From an uncultured Porphyromonadaceae bacterium (GTDB lineage: Bacteria; Bacteroidota; Bacteroidia; Bacteroidales; Muribaculaceae), in the NCBI GenBank assembly GCA_947174225.1, contig CAMWIF010000169.1, positions 1 to 6,245 of the forward strand: a stretch of 6,245 bases of DNA, given 5' to 3'. The notes under the pieces are model-generated. The model was not told where the DNA came from. It saw nothing but the letters and a program-made list of their open reading frames with translations, and made no database searches. The number at the start of each line of letters is the position of its first letter. Position 1 is the first letter of the stretch. Positions 1 to 6,245 of this stretch are shown piece after piece. The translations under genes were made by a program, and so were the position numbers.

Positions 1-3
1 CTT

Positions 4-35
4 TTTGCATAGGTGGATTATTTATAGTTATTTTG
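4..35 (+). promoter_or_regulatory. Possible Bacteroidetes-type promoter for the AraC regulator
   Basis: A TTTG at 4-7 is followed after 21 bases by TATTTTG at 29-35. The Bacteroidetes primary sigma factor consensus is a -33 TTTG/TTG and a -7 TAnnTTTG separated by about 19-21 bases. Here the -7 box is one T short of consensus. Transcription would start near position 40 and give a leader of about 70 bases before the preferred ATG at 112. The match is imperfect, and such AT-rich motifs occur by chance, so this is a weak call. Confidence 0.25.
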
Positions 36-44
36 TGGTTTGAA

Positions 45-84
45 GGGGTATTAGGAAGGGGGATTATGGGGTTCTATAGGATGG
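45..84 (+). other. G-run cluster in the leader of the AraC regulator
   Basis: On the plus strand there are G runs at 45-48 (4 G), 54-55 (2), 58-62 (5), 68-71 (4), 79-80 (2) and 83-84 (2), in a leader that is otherwise AT-rich. Three runs of four or more would not make a classical four-run quadruplex, but a two-layer one is possible in the mRNA. The 58-62 run also lies just upstream of an out-of-frame ATG at 66 and could act as a Shine-Dalgarno-like sequence for it. Function is inference; only the base pattern is seen. Confidence 0.3.
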
Positions 85-111
85 TTATTGGATATTTTAA
101 TTCTATGGTCT

Positions 112-969
112 ATGAGGATTAATAATTTTCTGATGCTTAATGTGGGGTATGCTACCCATATGAGTGATTGGAATTTCGAGAATATAAACAGTCCTTTCAC
201 ACGTATTTATTTGGTGACGGAAGGGACAGCTATTGTGAGATTGAATGGGGAGGAATATACTCTTTCTCCCGGTCATATGTATATGATACCTGCCTTCACT
301 ACCCATTCCGATATTTGTGACGGCGTGTTTAACCATTACTATGTGCATATATATGAGGAGGTGAAGACAGGGGAAGATATAATGTCGGCGTACGATTTTC
401 CTTTTGAAATAGAAGAACGCGAAATTGACCGGATGCTTTTTGAATGTCTTGTGAAGAGCAACGAGGCTATGATATTGAAGTCGAGCGACCCTCGGATGTA
501 TGATAATGAACACTCGCTGATTGAATGTGTTAAATTCAACCGTCAGCGTCCAATAGATGTGAGAATGGAATCATTGGGGATTATTTCGCAGCTTATAGGA
601 AGGTTTCTCAAGTATGCTCGTCCGAAATATCGTGTCAACGACGAGCGTATCAAACAGGCATTGAAGATGGTGAATTCAAAAATGGGTGAGCCGATAAGGG
701 TAGAGGAGCTTGCCAAAGATGCGTGTATGTCGCCCGGACATTTCATACGGCTATTTAAGGAAGAATTGGGTTGTACCCCTACACAGTTCCTCATTGACCG
801 CAAGATAATGAAAGCAAAGCTGATGCTTGCGTCTGAATCTATAATGATGAAGGAGATTGCTTATCGGCTCGGCTATGAGGATGTGTCTTACTTCACACGT
901 CTTTTCAAGAAACACGTCGGTATCACGCCGAGTCTTTATCGACAAACCTACAACTCTACCTCTTATTGA
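112..969 (+). CDS. AraC-family transcriptional regulator with N-terminal cupin-like sensor domain
   Basis: This is a cytoplasmic DNA-binding regulator of 285 residues, close to the usual length for one-domain-sensor AraC proteins. Residues about 8-80 look like the AraC-type ligand-binding cupin: 'SPFTRIYLVTEG' at 27-38, then 'LSPGHMYMIPAFTTHSD' and 'YYVHIYEE', a pattern typical of Bacteroidales members. Residues about 174-280 form the DNA-binding domain with two helix-turn-helix units (about 196-220 and 247-270). The second carries the family signature 'GYEDVSYFTRLFKKHVGITP' at 254-273. I start at ATG 112 because the protein then begins MRINNFLMLNVGYA, like relatives as I remember them. The frame is open back to a TAG at 52-54, so TTG 88 (8 residues longer) is possible, as is ATG 133. 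No clear Shine-Dalgarno precedes 112, as is normal in this phylum. The gene is convergent with the susCD operon; no effector or target can be read from the sequence. Confidence 0.93.
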   Translation: MRINNFLMLNVGYATHMSDWNFENINSPFTRIYLVTEGTAIVRLNGEEYTLSPGHMYMIPAFTTHSDICDGVFNHYYVHIYEEVKTGEDIMSAYDFPFEIEEREIDRMLFECLVKSNEAMILKSSDPRMYDNEHSLIECVKFNRQRPIDVRMESLGIISQLIGRFLKYARPKYRVNDERIKQALKMVNSKMGEPIRVEELAKDACMSPGHFIRLFKEELGCTPTQFLIDRKIMKAKLMLASESIMMKEIAYRLGYEDVSYFTRLFKKHVGITPSLYRQTYNSTSY

Positions 970-971
970 CG

Positions 972-1010
972 AAGAGTGGCATCAAGATTTTTGGTCTTGA
1001 TGCCACTCTT
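972..1010. terminator. Strong hairpin between convergent genes, likely bidirectional terminator
   Basis: AAGAGTGGCATCAAGA at 972-987 is exactly complementary to TCTTGATGCCACTCTT at 995-1010, with a 7-base loop (988-994, TTTTTGG). The 16-bp stem could be extended by ACG (969-971) pairing with CGT (1013-1015) across a two-base bulge. It starts three bases after the regulator's stop and lies about 80 bases past the stop of the opposing operon, so it is placed to end transcripts from both sides. There is no run of T on the 3' side on either strand, so it is not a canonical intrinsic terminator. It may instead stabilise mRNA 3' ends or be a dispersed palindrome. Confidence 0.7.
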
Positions 1011-1043
1011 ATCGTGTATAGTGGAATAGTTAGATAAGGATGG

Positions 1044-1086
1044 GCTGTTAACTGCCAAACTACTAACTATTGACTGCTTACTACTA
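1044..1086. repeat. Degenerate heptamer array in the convergent intergenic region
   Basis: Six 7-base units can be laid out: GCTGTTA (1044-1050), ACTGCCA (1051-1057), one extra A, then ACTACTA (1059-1065), ACTATTG (1066-1072), ACTGCTT (1073-1079) and ACTACTA (1080-1086). Five of the six start with ACT. The last four are in exact 7-base register, and the two ACTACTA copies are identical. The array ends four bases before the stop codon (minus strand) of the third operon gene, so it would be in that gene's 3' untranslated region. It is too degenerate and short to be CRISPR, and its function is unknown. Confidence 0.5.
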
Positions 1087-1090
1087 CCTA

Positions 1091-2017
1091 TCAGAAGTTT
1101 ACTTTGACAGCCTTATTACCGGCTTTTACAATGTAAAGACCGTTGAGTGCAGAGCAGTCGAGGCTAGTGCCATATACACCCGCTACCTTTACACCGGCAG
1201 CATTATAAACGCTGATCTCAGCAGGAGCTGAAAGAGTAACAACCTTGCCGTTAACAGTGATGTCTGCGTCAGCGATGATACCCTCAACAGAGGTATCGTC
1301 CATACTTACGTCAGTGAAAGTTTTGATACGAAGTCCCTGAACATACATAGGACAAAGTGAGTAGTTGTAGAAACCGGCAGTACGGGGATTGCCTTTAGCT
1401 CCATAGATACAAAATTCAGGATAATCATCGTAATTGAGATATTTAATATCCTGCATATTGAGATCCCAAGCTACATAGTCAGAACTTAGAGGTTTAGCGT
1501 CGGGATCAAGCCACCATGGTTCATCTTCATTCCAAATATATTTCAAATCGGAAGCAGAAAGGTAGCCGTAGCCACCCTCGAGCCATGTGTAAACATCGGG
1601 AAGAGACTGTGAGAGATAGAGTTCAAACAGAGCGCAGTCAGGCATTTGAATAAGTATGCCTCCACCAAGATCACCCCAATCGTGGCTTGGAGTTGCAGGA
1701 ATGATAATACCACCTGTCTTAGAGCCTTCTCCTCCTTCTTCTCCTTTATCGTTGTAGCCTTTTAAAGTAGCATCGGCTACCGGGGTAGGATTGATCATTT
1801 CTCCCGGGAAATCGGGATCTTCGATCTCATAGGGTGCAGAAATAAGCTGGATTTTCTTGTCGGCACCAACATACTTTGCGATCTTTTCGGGTGTGTCGAG
1901 CCAGAGCCAGCCTTCTGCATCGCAATCAGCCGGGTCGAAGAGGTTGTAGGTAGGTTCGTCGGCGTATACGGACAACGCGGCGACTGCCAAGAGACCTGTG
2001 AGTACAGATTTTCTCAT
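1091..2017 (-). CDS. Secreted protein of unknown function with T9SS-like C-terminal tail, third gene of the susCD operon
   Basis: This is a 308-residue protein that I do not recognise as a named family. Residues 1-19 are a Sec signal peptide (MRKS, a hydrophobic stretch, cleavage probably after VYA); no lipobox cysteine follows, so it is not a lipoprotein. The body (about 20-245) is acidic and predicted mostly beta. It has a Gly/Glu-rich loop at about 86-103 and an aromatic-rich part at about 143-220 (YTWLEGGYGY, WNEDEPWWL, FYNYS), which could suit carbohydrate contact. Residues about 246-308 resemble the beta-sandwich tail of T9SS cargo: 'ISVYNAAGVKVAG', then 'LNGLYIVKAGNKAVKVNF'. I see no catalytic motif. 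It follows the susD-like gene by 93 bases on the same strand, with no TTG anywhere on the coding strand of the gap and so no consensus promoter. That favours co-transcription and a surface-binding accessory role, in the position often taken by SusE/F-type proteins. ATG 2017 is chosen because the signal peptide starts there; the leader is AT-rich without Shine-Dalgarno. Confidence 0.85.
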   Translation of the reverse strand: MRKSVLTGLLAVAALSVYADEPTYNLFDPADCDAEGWLWLDTPEKIAKYVGADKKIQLISAPYEIEDPDFPGEMINPTPVADATLKGYNDKGEEGGEGSKTGGIIIPATPSHDWGDLGGGILIQMPDCALFELYLSQSLPDVYTWLEGGYGYLSASDLKYIWNEDEPWWLDPDAKPLSSDYVAWDLNMQDIKYLNYDDYPEFCIYGAKGNPRTAGFYNYSLCPMYVQGLRIKTFTDVSMDDTSVEGIIADADITVNGKVVTLSAPAEISVYNAAGVKVAGVYGTSLDCSALNGLYIVKAGNKAVKVNF

Positions 2018-2060
2018 AATGAAAAGTTGTTAATGGTTAAAAATTGAAATTAATTATATT

Positions 2061-2079
2061 ACTTAATTGATGATTAAGT
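2061..2079. repeat. Small AT-rich inverted repeat between the susD-like gene and the third gene
   Basis: ACTTAAT (2061-2067) and ATTAAGT (2073-2079) are perfect inverted copies around a 5-base loop. The stem is 7 bp and only one of its pairs is G-C, so it would be weak in RNA. It sits in the 93-bp gap 2018-2110, the longest non-coding stretch inside the operon. It could be an operator-like palindrome, a weak attenuator or processing site, or a chance product of AT-rich sequence. Nothing else recognisable was found in this gap. Confidence 0.3.
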
Positions 2080-2110
2080 CTGAATAAGTTCCGAAAAATG
2101 GGGGAGATTG

Positions 2111-3883
2111 TTACATCTCCACCCAATCCGGATTCTGGTCAATGCCGTGATAGCGTACATCATCCCATGCAATGGGATAGTAGTATTGACGCACATTGAA
2201 ATAGCGGGTATCGTCGTTTTTACCGTTTACCACACGATTTGTGATGATACTCTTGTTGCCGTTGGCATCATACACTACGCGGCATCCGTAGAGGGGATTA
2301 GTGCTTCCGCACATCATCTTCTCAGCCGTGCCATAGCGGAAAAGGTCCCAATATGTGGTCTTTTCAAACGCCAACTCCACACGACGCTCATTGAGAATGT
2401 CACCCCATGTCAAGGAGGTGAGTTCCGGCATATGGACACGGCGACGTATCTGATTGACTTTCTCCATAGCGTCTCCTACGCGACCGTGACGGAAATCGAT
2501 CTCCGCATAATCGAGCAGAAGCTCGGCATAACGCCAGATTATGTAGTTCTGAGAGCTGGCAAAAGTCTCGTCATTGTCAATCTGCTGGCTTTCGCGGAGG
2601 AATTTAGCCATATAGTAGCCTGTACGGGTATTGGATGCGGTGGTGGAAGCTCCGTAAGGTGTAAGGTCTTTACCCGGAACATTCTTACCATCAATGTTGG
2701 TGTAATGAATGTCGAGTGTTGTGCCTTTCCATTGAGAGCCGTCATAGAGGATATTTGCGTAGAAACGCCAGTCACGACCCTCCCAGGGATCGTTAGGGTC
2801 ATAACCTGAGCCGGTTTCCGTAATGCGCTTGCCATTCTCCATACGGTATTCATCAACATGGTTCTGAGTGGGGTTGTAGGCGCAGTTTACACCTGTGAGG
2901 GATGGAGGAGCTGCGTCACGGTCGAGTTTATGTCCGAAGCCATACATAAAGTCGCCGTCTTCGCTGTGCTGAACTTCCCAAATAGACTCTTGCGAGTTTT
3001 TGGTAAGGAAGATGTTTCTATAGGCTTGCACCACACCGTTGCGGTCTGTAGCGGGAATATTTATAAGACTATAACAACCTAAAGCCATAACACGGTCATA
3101 CTCCTTACCAGCCTTCTCAAGCATCTCAAGAGAACGGTCGTCGGCAAAACCAAGGTAGGGCAACTCATTATTCTGATAATGTATTCCTGAAGCCCAGAAA
3201 TAGGTTTTACCCTTAAGCATAAGAGCTGCTCCTTTTGTGGCACGTCCCGTCATAGCTATATCGTGAGCCACAGGGAGGATGTCGGCTGCCAATTCTGCCT
3301 CTTTAGTAATGAATTCAACCATCTCCTCATAGCTTGCACGAGGGAATGTCTCAGCATTCTGCAAAGGATTATAGGTGTGGTCGATAAGAAGCACACCGCC
3401 ATATCGGCGCAGAAGCAGATAATAATAGTAGGCTCTGAAGAAATGAGCCTCACCAATCAGACGCTCCCTTATATTGGCAGGGAGGTCAGCCTCATGTTCA
3501 AGGAGAAGGTTTATTGAACGTATCTGGGTATAGTAATTTTCCCAAACCAATTTTCCACGGTTGTTAAGGATGGTTTGACCTCCCTTTAGTATCTCGCCGT
3601 AGCCCGACTGATACCAGTCGCTACGACCTACAGTGAGCTGGTCGCCAAACCAGGGGTCGAACTCCTCACCAAGATTTTTGATCATGGTGGAGACAAGGAT
3701 ATAGAAACCGTTATCCATACCCCGGTACCATTTGGCGGTATATTCATTGAGAAGCATCTCGTCACCCCATATTTCCGTCTCTGCGAGCTTGTCGAAAGGC
3801 TCGTCGCGGAAGATGCTGTCACACGAGGTGAACGACATCATCATTACAAGGGCTGTCAGCAGACTATATATTTTTTTCATCAT
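2111..3883 (-). CDS. SusD/RagB-like outer-membrane nutrient-binding lipoprotein
   Basis: This 590-residue lipoprotein binds nutrient at the cell surface and forms the lid of the SusC-like channel encoded just before it. Residues 1-20 are a lipoprotein signal peptide ending in a lipobox FTSC, with Cys21 as the lipidated residue. Family landmarks follow in order. 'WENYYTQIRSINLLLEHEAD' (114-133) and 'GEAHFFRAYYYYLLLRRYGG' (144-163) mark the helical TPR-like N-terminal part. 'YIIWRYAELLLDYAE' (447-461) and 'NERRVELAFE' (498-507) with 'YWDLFRYG' (511-518) mark the later conserved part, and the end reads 'PIAWDDVRYHGIDQNPDW' (570-587). Length is within the family range and the frame is intact. The start is ATG 3883, with a second ATG immediately after; the 23-base gap to the susC-like stop has no Shine-Dalgarno, so translation may be coupled to the upstream gene. 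The sequence does not reveal the ligand; SusD relatives mostly bind oligosaccharides, but RagB-type ones bind peptides. Confidence 0.95.
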   Translation of the reverse strand: MMKKIYSLLTALVMMMSFTSCDSIFRDEPFDKLAETEIWGDEMLLNEYTAKWYRGMDNGFYILVSTMIKNLGEEFDPWFGDQLTVGRSDWYQSGYGEILKGGQTILNNRGKLVWENYYTQIRSINLLLEHEADLPANIRERLIGEAHFFRAYYYYLLLRRYGGVLLIDHTYNPLQNAETFPRASYEEMVEFITKEAELAADILPVAHDIAMTGRATKGAALMLKGKTYFWASGIHYQNNELPYLGFADDRSLEMLEKAGKEYDRVMALGCYSLINIPATDRNGVVQAYRNIFLTKNSQESIWEVQHSEDGDFMYGFGHKLDRDAAPPSLTGVNCAYNPTQNHVDEYRMENGKRITETGSGYDPNDPWEGRDWRFYANILYDGSQWKGTTLDIHYTNIDGKNVPGKDLTPYGASTTASNTRTGYYMAKFLRESQQIDNDETFASSQNYIIWRYAELLLDYAEIDFRHGRVGDAMEKVNQIRRRVHMPELTSLTWGDILNERRVELAFEKTTYWDLFRYGTAEKMMCGSTNPLYGCRVVYDANGNKSIITNRVVNGKNDDTRYFNVRQYYYPIAWDDVRYHGIDQNPDWVEM

Positions 3884-3906
3884 CTTTGATTTAATTTAGA
3901 GAGAGT

Positions 3907-6245
3907 TTAGAATCCGAAGGTGAGCGATACGCCGTAGCCTCTTGTGATGGGATAGCCACGCAATACTTCCGGATCCATACCGTGAAGCGATGACCACGTA
4001 TGGAGGTTGGAGCCTTGAAGGGCAATGTCCACTGTAGAGATACCGCTATGTTTCAAGACATGTGATGGGAACCGGTAACCTACGGTGAGTGCTTTCAGAC
4101 GCAGGAAGCTGCAATTGCGTATCCAATAGGTGCTCTCCATACGGTTATTGTCACCTGATGAAGCAAATTTTATTCTCGGATAGTAGGCATTGGGATTCTC
4201 CGGTGTCCAGGAGTCATTGAGATGATAATCTTGGAAACGTTGCAGGGAATTGTTTTCCAAAGTGTACAGCTCTGTGATTTTCTGGTTGTAGCCGCTCACA
4301 CCTGAGAACTGGGCATTGAAGTAGAGACCTTTCCACTCAGCCCCTAATCCGAAGCCATAGCTTACGTCGGGCATTGAAGAGTCGGGAACGAAAATCATAT
4401 CGTTAACGGTGAGCTTACCATCGCTATCCTGGTCAAGATATTTGATGTCGCCCGGACGAAGGGTAGTGTTGCCGCGACCATCTTGATCCACGGGCCAGTT
4501 ACGTATCTCCTCCTCGCTTTGGAAGAGTCCGTCTGCCTCATACAAGTTCCACACCATATAACGGTTTCCTTTGTAACGCTGGTTGGGAGGAAGAGTAGAC
4601 TCGTCACCCCAGTCAAGAACGATATTATCGCTTGTGCCGATGTTGAAGGAGACGTTATAGTGCAGATCGCCAACCTGATTCATATGACGTATCGAGAAGT
4701 CAACGCCACGATAGCGAACTTTGCCGATATTGACGAGTGCCGACACACCTCCCGTACCCACTGACGGGGGAAAGAGTTGTGAACGGGCTTCAGTCACCAT
4801 ATTAGTGCGTGTACGCTGGTACCATTCAACGGATGCTGATATGCGGTTATTCCAGAAGCCTACGTCGACGCCCACATTGTAGTCTTTCGATTTACCCCAA
4901 GTGAGGTCGGGATTCGGGAAAGAGCTGATAGAGGGTATGAGGGTAGGAGACCATACGCCGCCGAAATTATAACCTTCACTGTTGGTGAAGTTGTAGTTCT
5001 GGAGATAGCCGAAGTCTGAGATGGCTCCGTCGTCGCCAAGTATACCGGCGCTGGCGCGTATCTTCGCGAGAGACATAACCGAGGGTGAAACGTTCTTGAA
5101 GAAGCCCTCGTTGCTGATTACCCAAGATGCCGATACGGTCGGGAAGAAGCCCCAGCGTTTTCCGGGTGCGAAACGGGTTGAACCGTCAACACGGAAACTG
5201 AATTCCGCAAAATAACGGTTGTCGAAGCCATAAGATGCGCGTCCTACAACGGATGCACGCTCGTTGTAGTATTCGTTGCCGGAGATAGACACATTAGAGG
5301 AGGCACTTCCGATAACTTCGGGATATACACCCGGTTTATCGTTGTTGAGAGCTCTCAGATATTTGTTGTGGTAATCTTGATAGTTGACCACAGCCGTAGC
5401 CGACACATCGTGTTTTTCGGCAAAGGTATGGTTGTAGTTGATACCTGCCTCGATAAGCTTATTATTGACGGTCTGGAAACGCTCCGACATTGAAATTTTA
5501 GCTTTCGGATAGACGCTGTTCTCATCTATCCTTGTCTGATGGGTAAGGGGATCGTAGAGATAGAGCTCAACAGGTTTACTGTACGTGGTAGTGTTGTTGT
5601 GATTGAAGTCCATCGTTCCCCTTACGTAGATCTGCAGACCTTTCAGGAAAGGCATGTCATAGCGCAATACGGCACTTACCGTATGGAAGTCGGTGTTATT
5701 CTTAGTATAGCCTCCTGAACCTTCAAGATTAATCAGAGGATTGTAGCCCTCAATACTTGCAAGTGAGCCGTCGGTATAGCGGAGCACCTGCAACGGAGAG
5801 TAGCTGTAGGCTTCGTCAAGGGTAGCGTAGCTTGTGTTTTTGTAGTTTGAAACCGAACCGCTAAAATCGACCGATGCGGTGAGACCGGGGAAGAGGTCAG
5901 CATCGATTTTTCCGGAATAATTGTAGCGGCTACGTCCGATATTGGAGTAGAGGCCTTTCGATTCCGAATAAGCACCGGAAAGGAAATAGCGCACAGTTTG
6001 TCCACCTCCTGAGATGGAGACGGAGTGGCGTTGGCTATGACCCCATTTCTTTAGATGATCCATGATGTTCTCGTCGGCATAGAGATTAGGGTCACTGCCG
6101 ATAAGGTCGATATCAATAGGAGAGTAAACCCCGTCGGCTGAACTTTCCACAGCACGGTTATAAAGCTCGGCAAATTCACGGGCTTTAAGGAAGGTGGGGA
6201 GATTGGTGGCTTGCTCGAAATTAAACTGACCTCGGTAGTTTACAC
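3907..6245 (-). CDS. SusC/RagA-like TonB-dependent outer-membrane transporter, N-terminal part outside the window
   Basis: This is the beta-barrel part of a SusC-type importer that takes SusD-captured substrate across the outer membrane using TonB energy. The window holds 778 residues. The frame stays open to the right edge, reading NYRGQFNFEQATNLPTFLKA just inside it, so the real start lies beyond. SusC proteins are usually about 1000 residues or more, so roughly 250 are missing: signal peptide, CarboxypepD-like domain, TonB box and plug. Counting from the first complete codon, visible family landmarks are 'HSVSISGGGQTVRYFLSGAY' (73-92), 'RVDGSTRF..GKRWGFFPTVSASW' (about 351-374), 'KIRASAGILGDDG' (394-406), 'NPDLTWGKSKDYNVGVD' (444-460), 'RPGDIKYLDQDSDGKLTVND' (596-615, an EF-hand-like loop), 'FLRLKALTVGYRFP' (713-726) and a terminal strand YGVSLTFGF ending in Phe, as expected for a barrel protein. 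A GTG at 6150 is an internal valine and not a start. The susD-like gene follows after 23 bases. Confidence 0.95.
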   Translation of the reverse strand, partial: VNYRGQFNFEQATNLPTFLKAREFAELYNRAVESSADGVYSPIDIDLIGSDPNLYADENIMDHLKKWGHSQRHSVSISGGGQTVRYFLSGAYSESKGLYSNIGRSRYNYSGKIDADLFPGLTASVDFSGSVSNYKNTSYATLDEAYSYSPLQVLRYTDGSLASIEGYNPLINLEGSGGYTKNNTDFHTVSAVLRYDMPFLKGLQIYVRGTMDFNHNNTTTYSKPVELYLYDPLTHQTRIDENSVYPKAKISMSERFQTVNNKLIEAGINYNHTFAEKHDVSATAVVNYQDYHNKYLRALNNDKPGVYPEVIGSASSNVSISGNEYYNERASVVGRASYGFDNRYFAEFSFRVDGSTRFAPGKRWGFFPTVSASWVISNEGFFKNVSPSVMSLAKIRASAGILGDDGAISDFGYLQNYNFTNSEGYNFGGVWSPTLIPSISSFPNPDLTWGKSKDYNVGVDVGFWNNRISASVEWYQRTRTNMVTEARSQLFPPSVGTGGVSALVNIGKVRYRGVDFSIRHMNQVGDLHYNVSFNIGTSDNIVLDWGDESTLPPNQRYKGNRYMVWNLYEADGLFQSEEEIRNWPVDQDGRGNTTLRPGDIKYLDQDSDGKLTVNDMIFVPDSSMPDVSYGFGLGAEWKGLYFNAQFSGVSGYNQKITELYTLENNSLQRFQDYHLNDSWTPENPNAYYPRIKFASSGDNNRMESTYWIRNCSFLRLKALTVGYRFPSHVLKHSGISTVDIALQGSNLHTWSSLHGMDPEVLRGYPITRGYGVSLTFGF

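Noticed and set aside
88..111. TTG at 88 as the start of the AraC regulator
   Set aside because: The eight extra residues (starting at TTG) do not look like the N-terminus of related regulators as I remember them, and an ATG at 112 gives a normal-looking start. It cannot be fully excluded.
1044..1086. CRISPR array or tRNA in the intergenic region
   Set aside because: The units are 7 bases, degenerate and without spacers, and no cloverleaf or conserved tRNA arm sequence is present.
2108..2809. Long plus-strand open frame of 233 codons opposite the susD-like gene
   Set aside because: It lies entirely antisense to a clear SusD-family coding region with an intact frame, its translation resembles no family I know, and it has no plausible leader. 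It is a shadow of the real gene's codon use.
3884..3906. Promoter or terminator between the susC-like and susD-like genes
   Set aside because: The 23-bp gap is too short and shows no hairpin or promoter motif, so the two genes are read as co-transcribed.
4399..4434. EF-hand-like DQDSDGKLTVND loop in the transporter as a novel calcium site
   Set aside because: A D.D.DG...ND-type stretch after 'RPGDIKY.D' is a usual landmark of SusC-like proteins and not a special feature of this one.
6148..6150. GTG as start codon of the susC-like gene
   Set aside because: The same frame is open to the window edge and the upstream residues (NYRGQFNF, ELYNRAV) fit the SusC family, so this GTG is an internal valine.

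Overview
The window looks like a stretch of a Bacteroidales chromosome, most plausibly from a gut or oral member such as Muribaculaceae, Prevotellaceae or Bacteroidaceae. I infer this from an adjacent SusC/SusD pair, a secreted protein with a C-terminal tail of the type IX secretion (T9SS) kind, AT-rich leaders without clear Shine-Dalgarno sequences, and an AraC regulator of the 'SPF.RIY..TEG' type common in that order. The family-level placement is a guess.

Layout. Positions 1-111 are the leader of a plus-strand AraC-family regulator (112-969); the leader has a possible Bacteroidetes-type promoter and an unusual cluster of G runs. A perfect 16-bp hairpin (972-1010) starts three bases after the regulator's stop. 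It is followed by about 80 bp that include a degenerate array of 7-bp units (1044-1086). Everything from 1091 to the right edge is on the minus strand and reads leftward as one likely operon: susC-like (3907 to beyond 6245, N-terminal part outside the window), susD-like (2111-3883) after a 23-bp gap, then a 308-residue secreted protein with a T9SS-like tail (1091-2017) after a 93-bp gap. The regulator and the operon are convergent and share the hairpin region as their 3' boundary.

How the genes fit together. SusC-like proteins are TonB-dependent outer-membrane channels, and SusD-like lipoproteins cap them and bind the oligosaccharide (or sometimes peptide) to be imported. The third protein has a signal peptide but no lipobox. 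It would be exported to the periplasm and then, if the tail is functional, taken to the cell surface or medium by the T9SS. Its place right after susD suggests an accessory surface binding role, like SusE/SusF, but I recognise no catalytic domain and cannot name the substrate. No glycoside hydrolase, lyase, sulfatase or peptidase lies in the window, so the target is open. The AraC protein may control this locus or something to its left.

This is mostly an ordinary glycan-uptake-type locus. The parts most worth a second look are the uncharacterised T9SS-tailed third gene, the heptamer array between the convergent genes, and the G-rich leader with a small overlapping reading frame ahead of the regulator.
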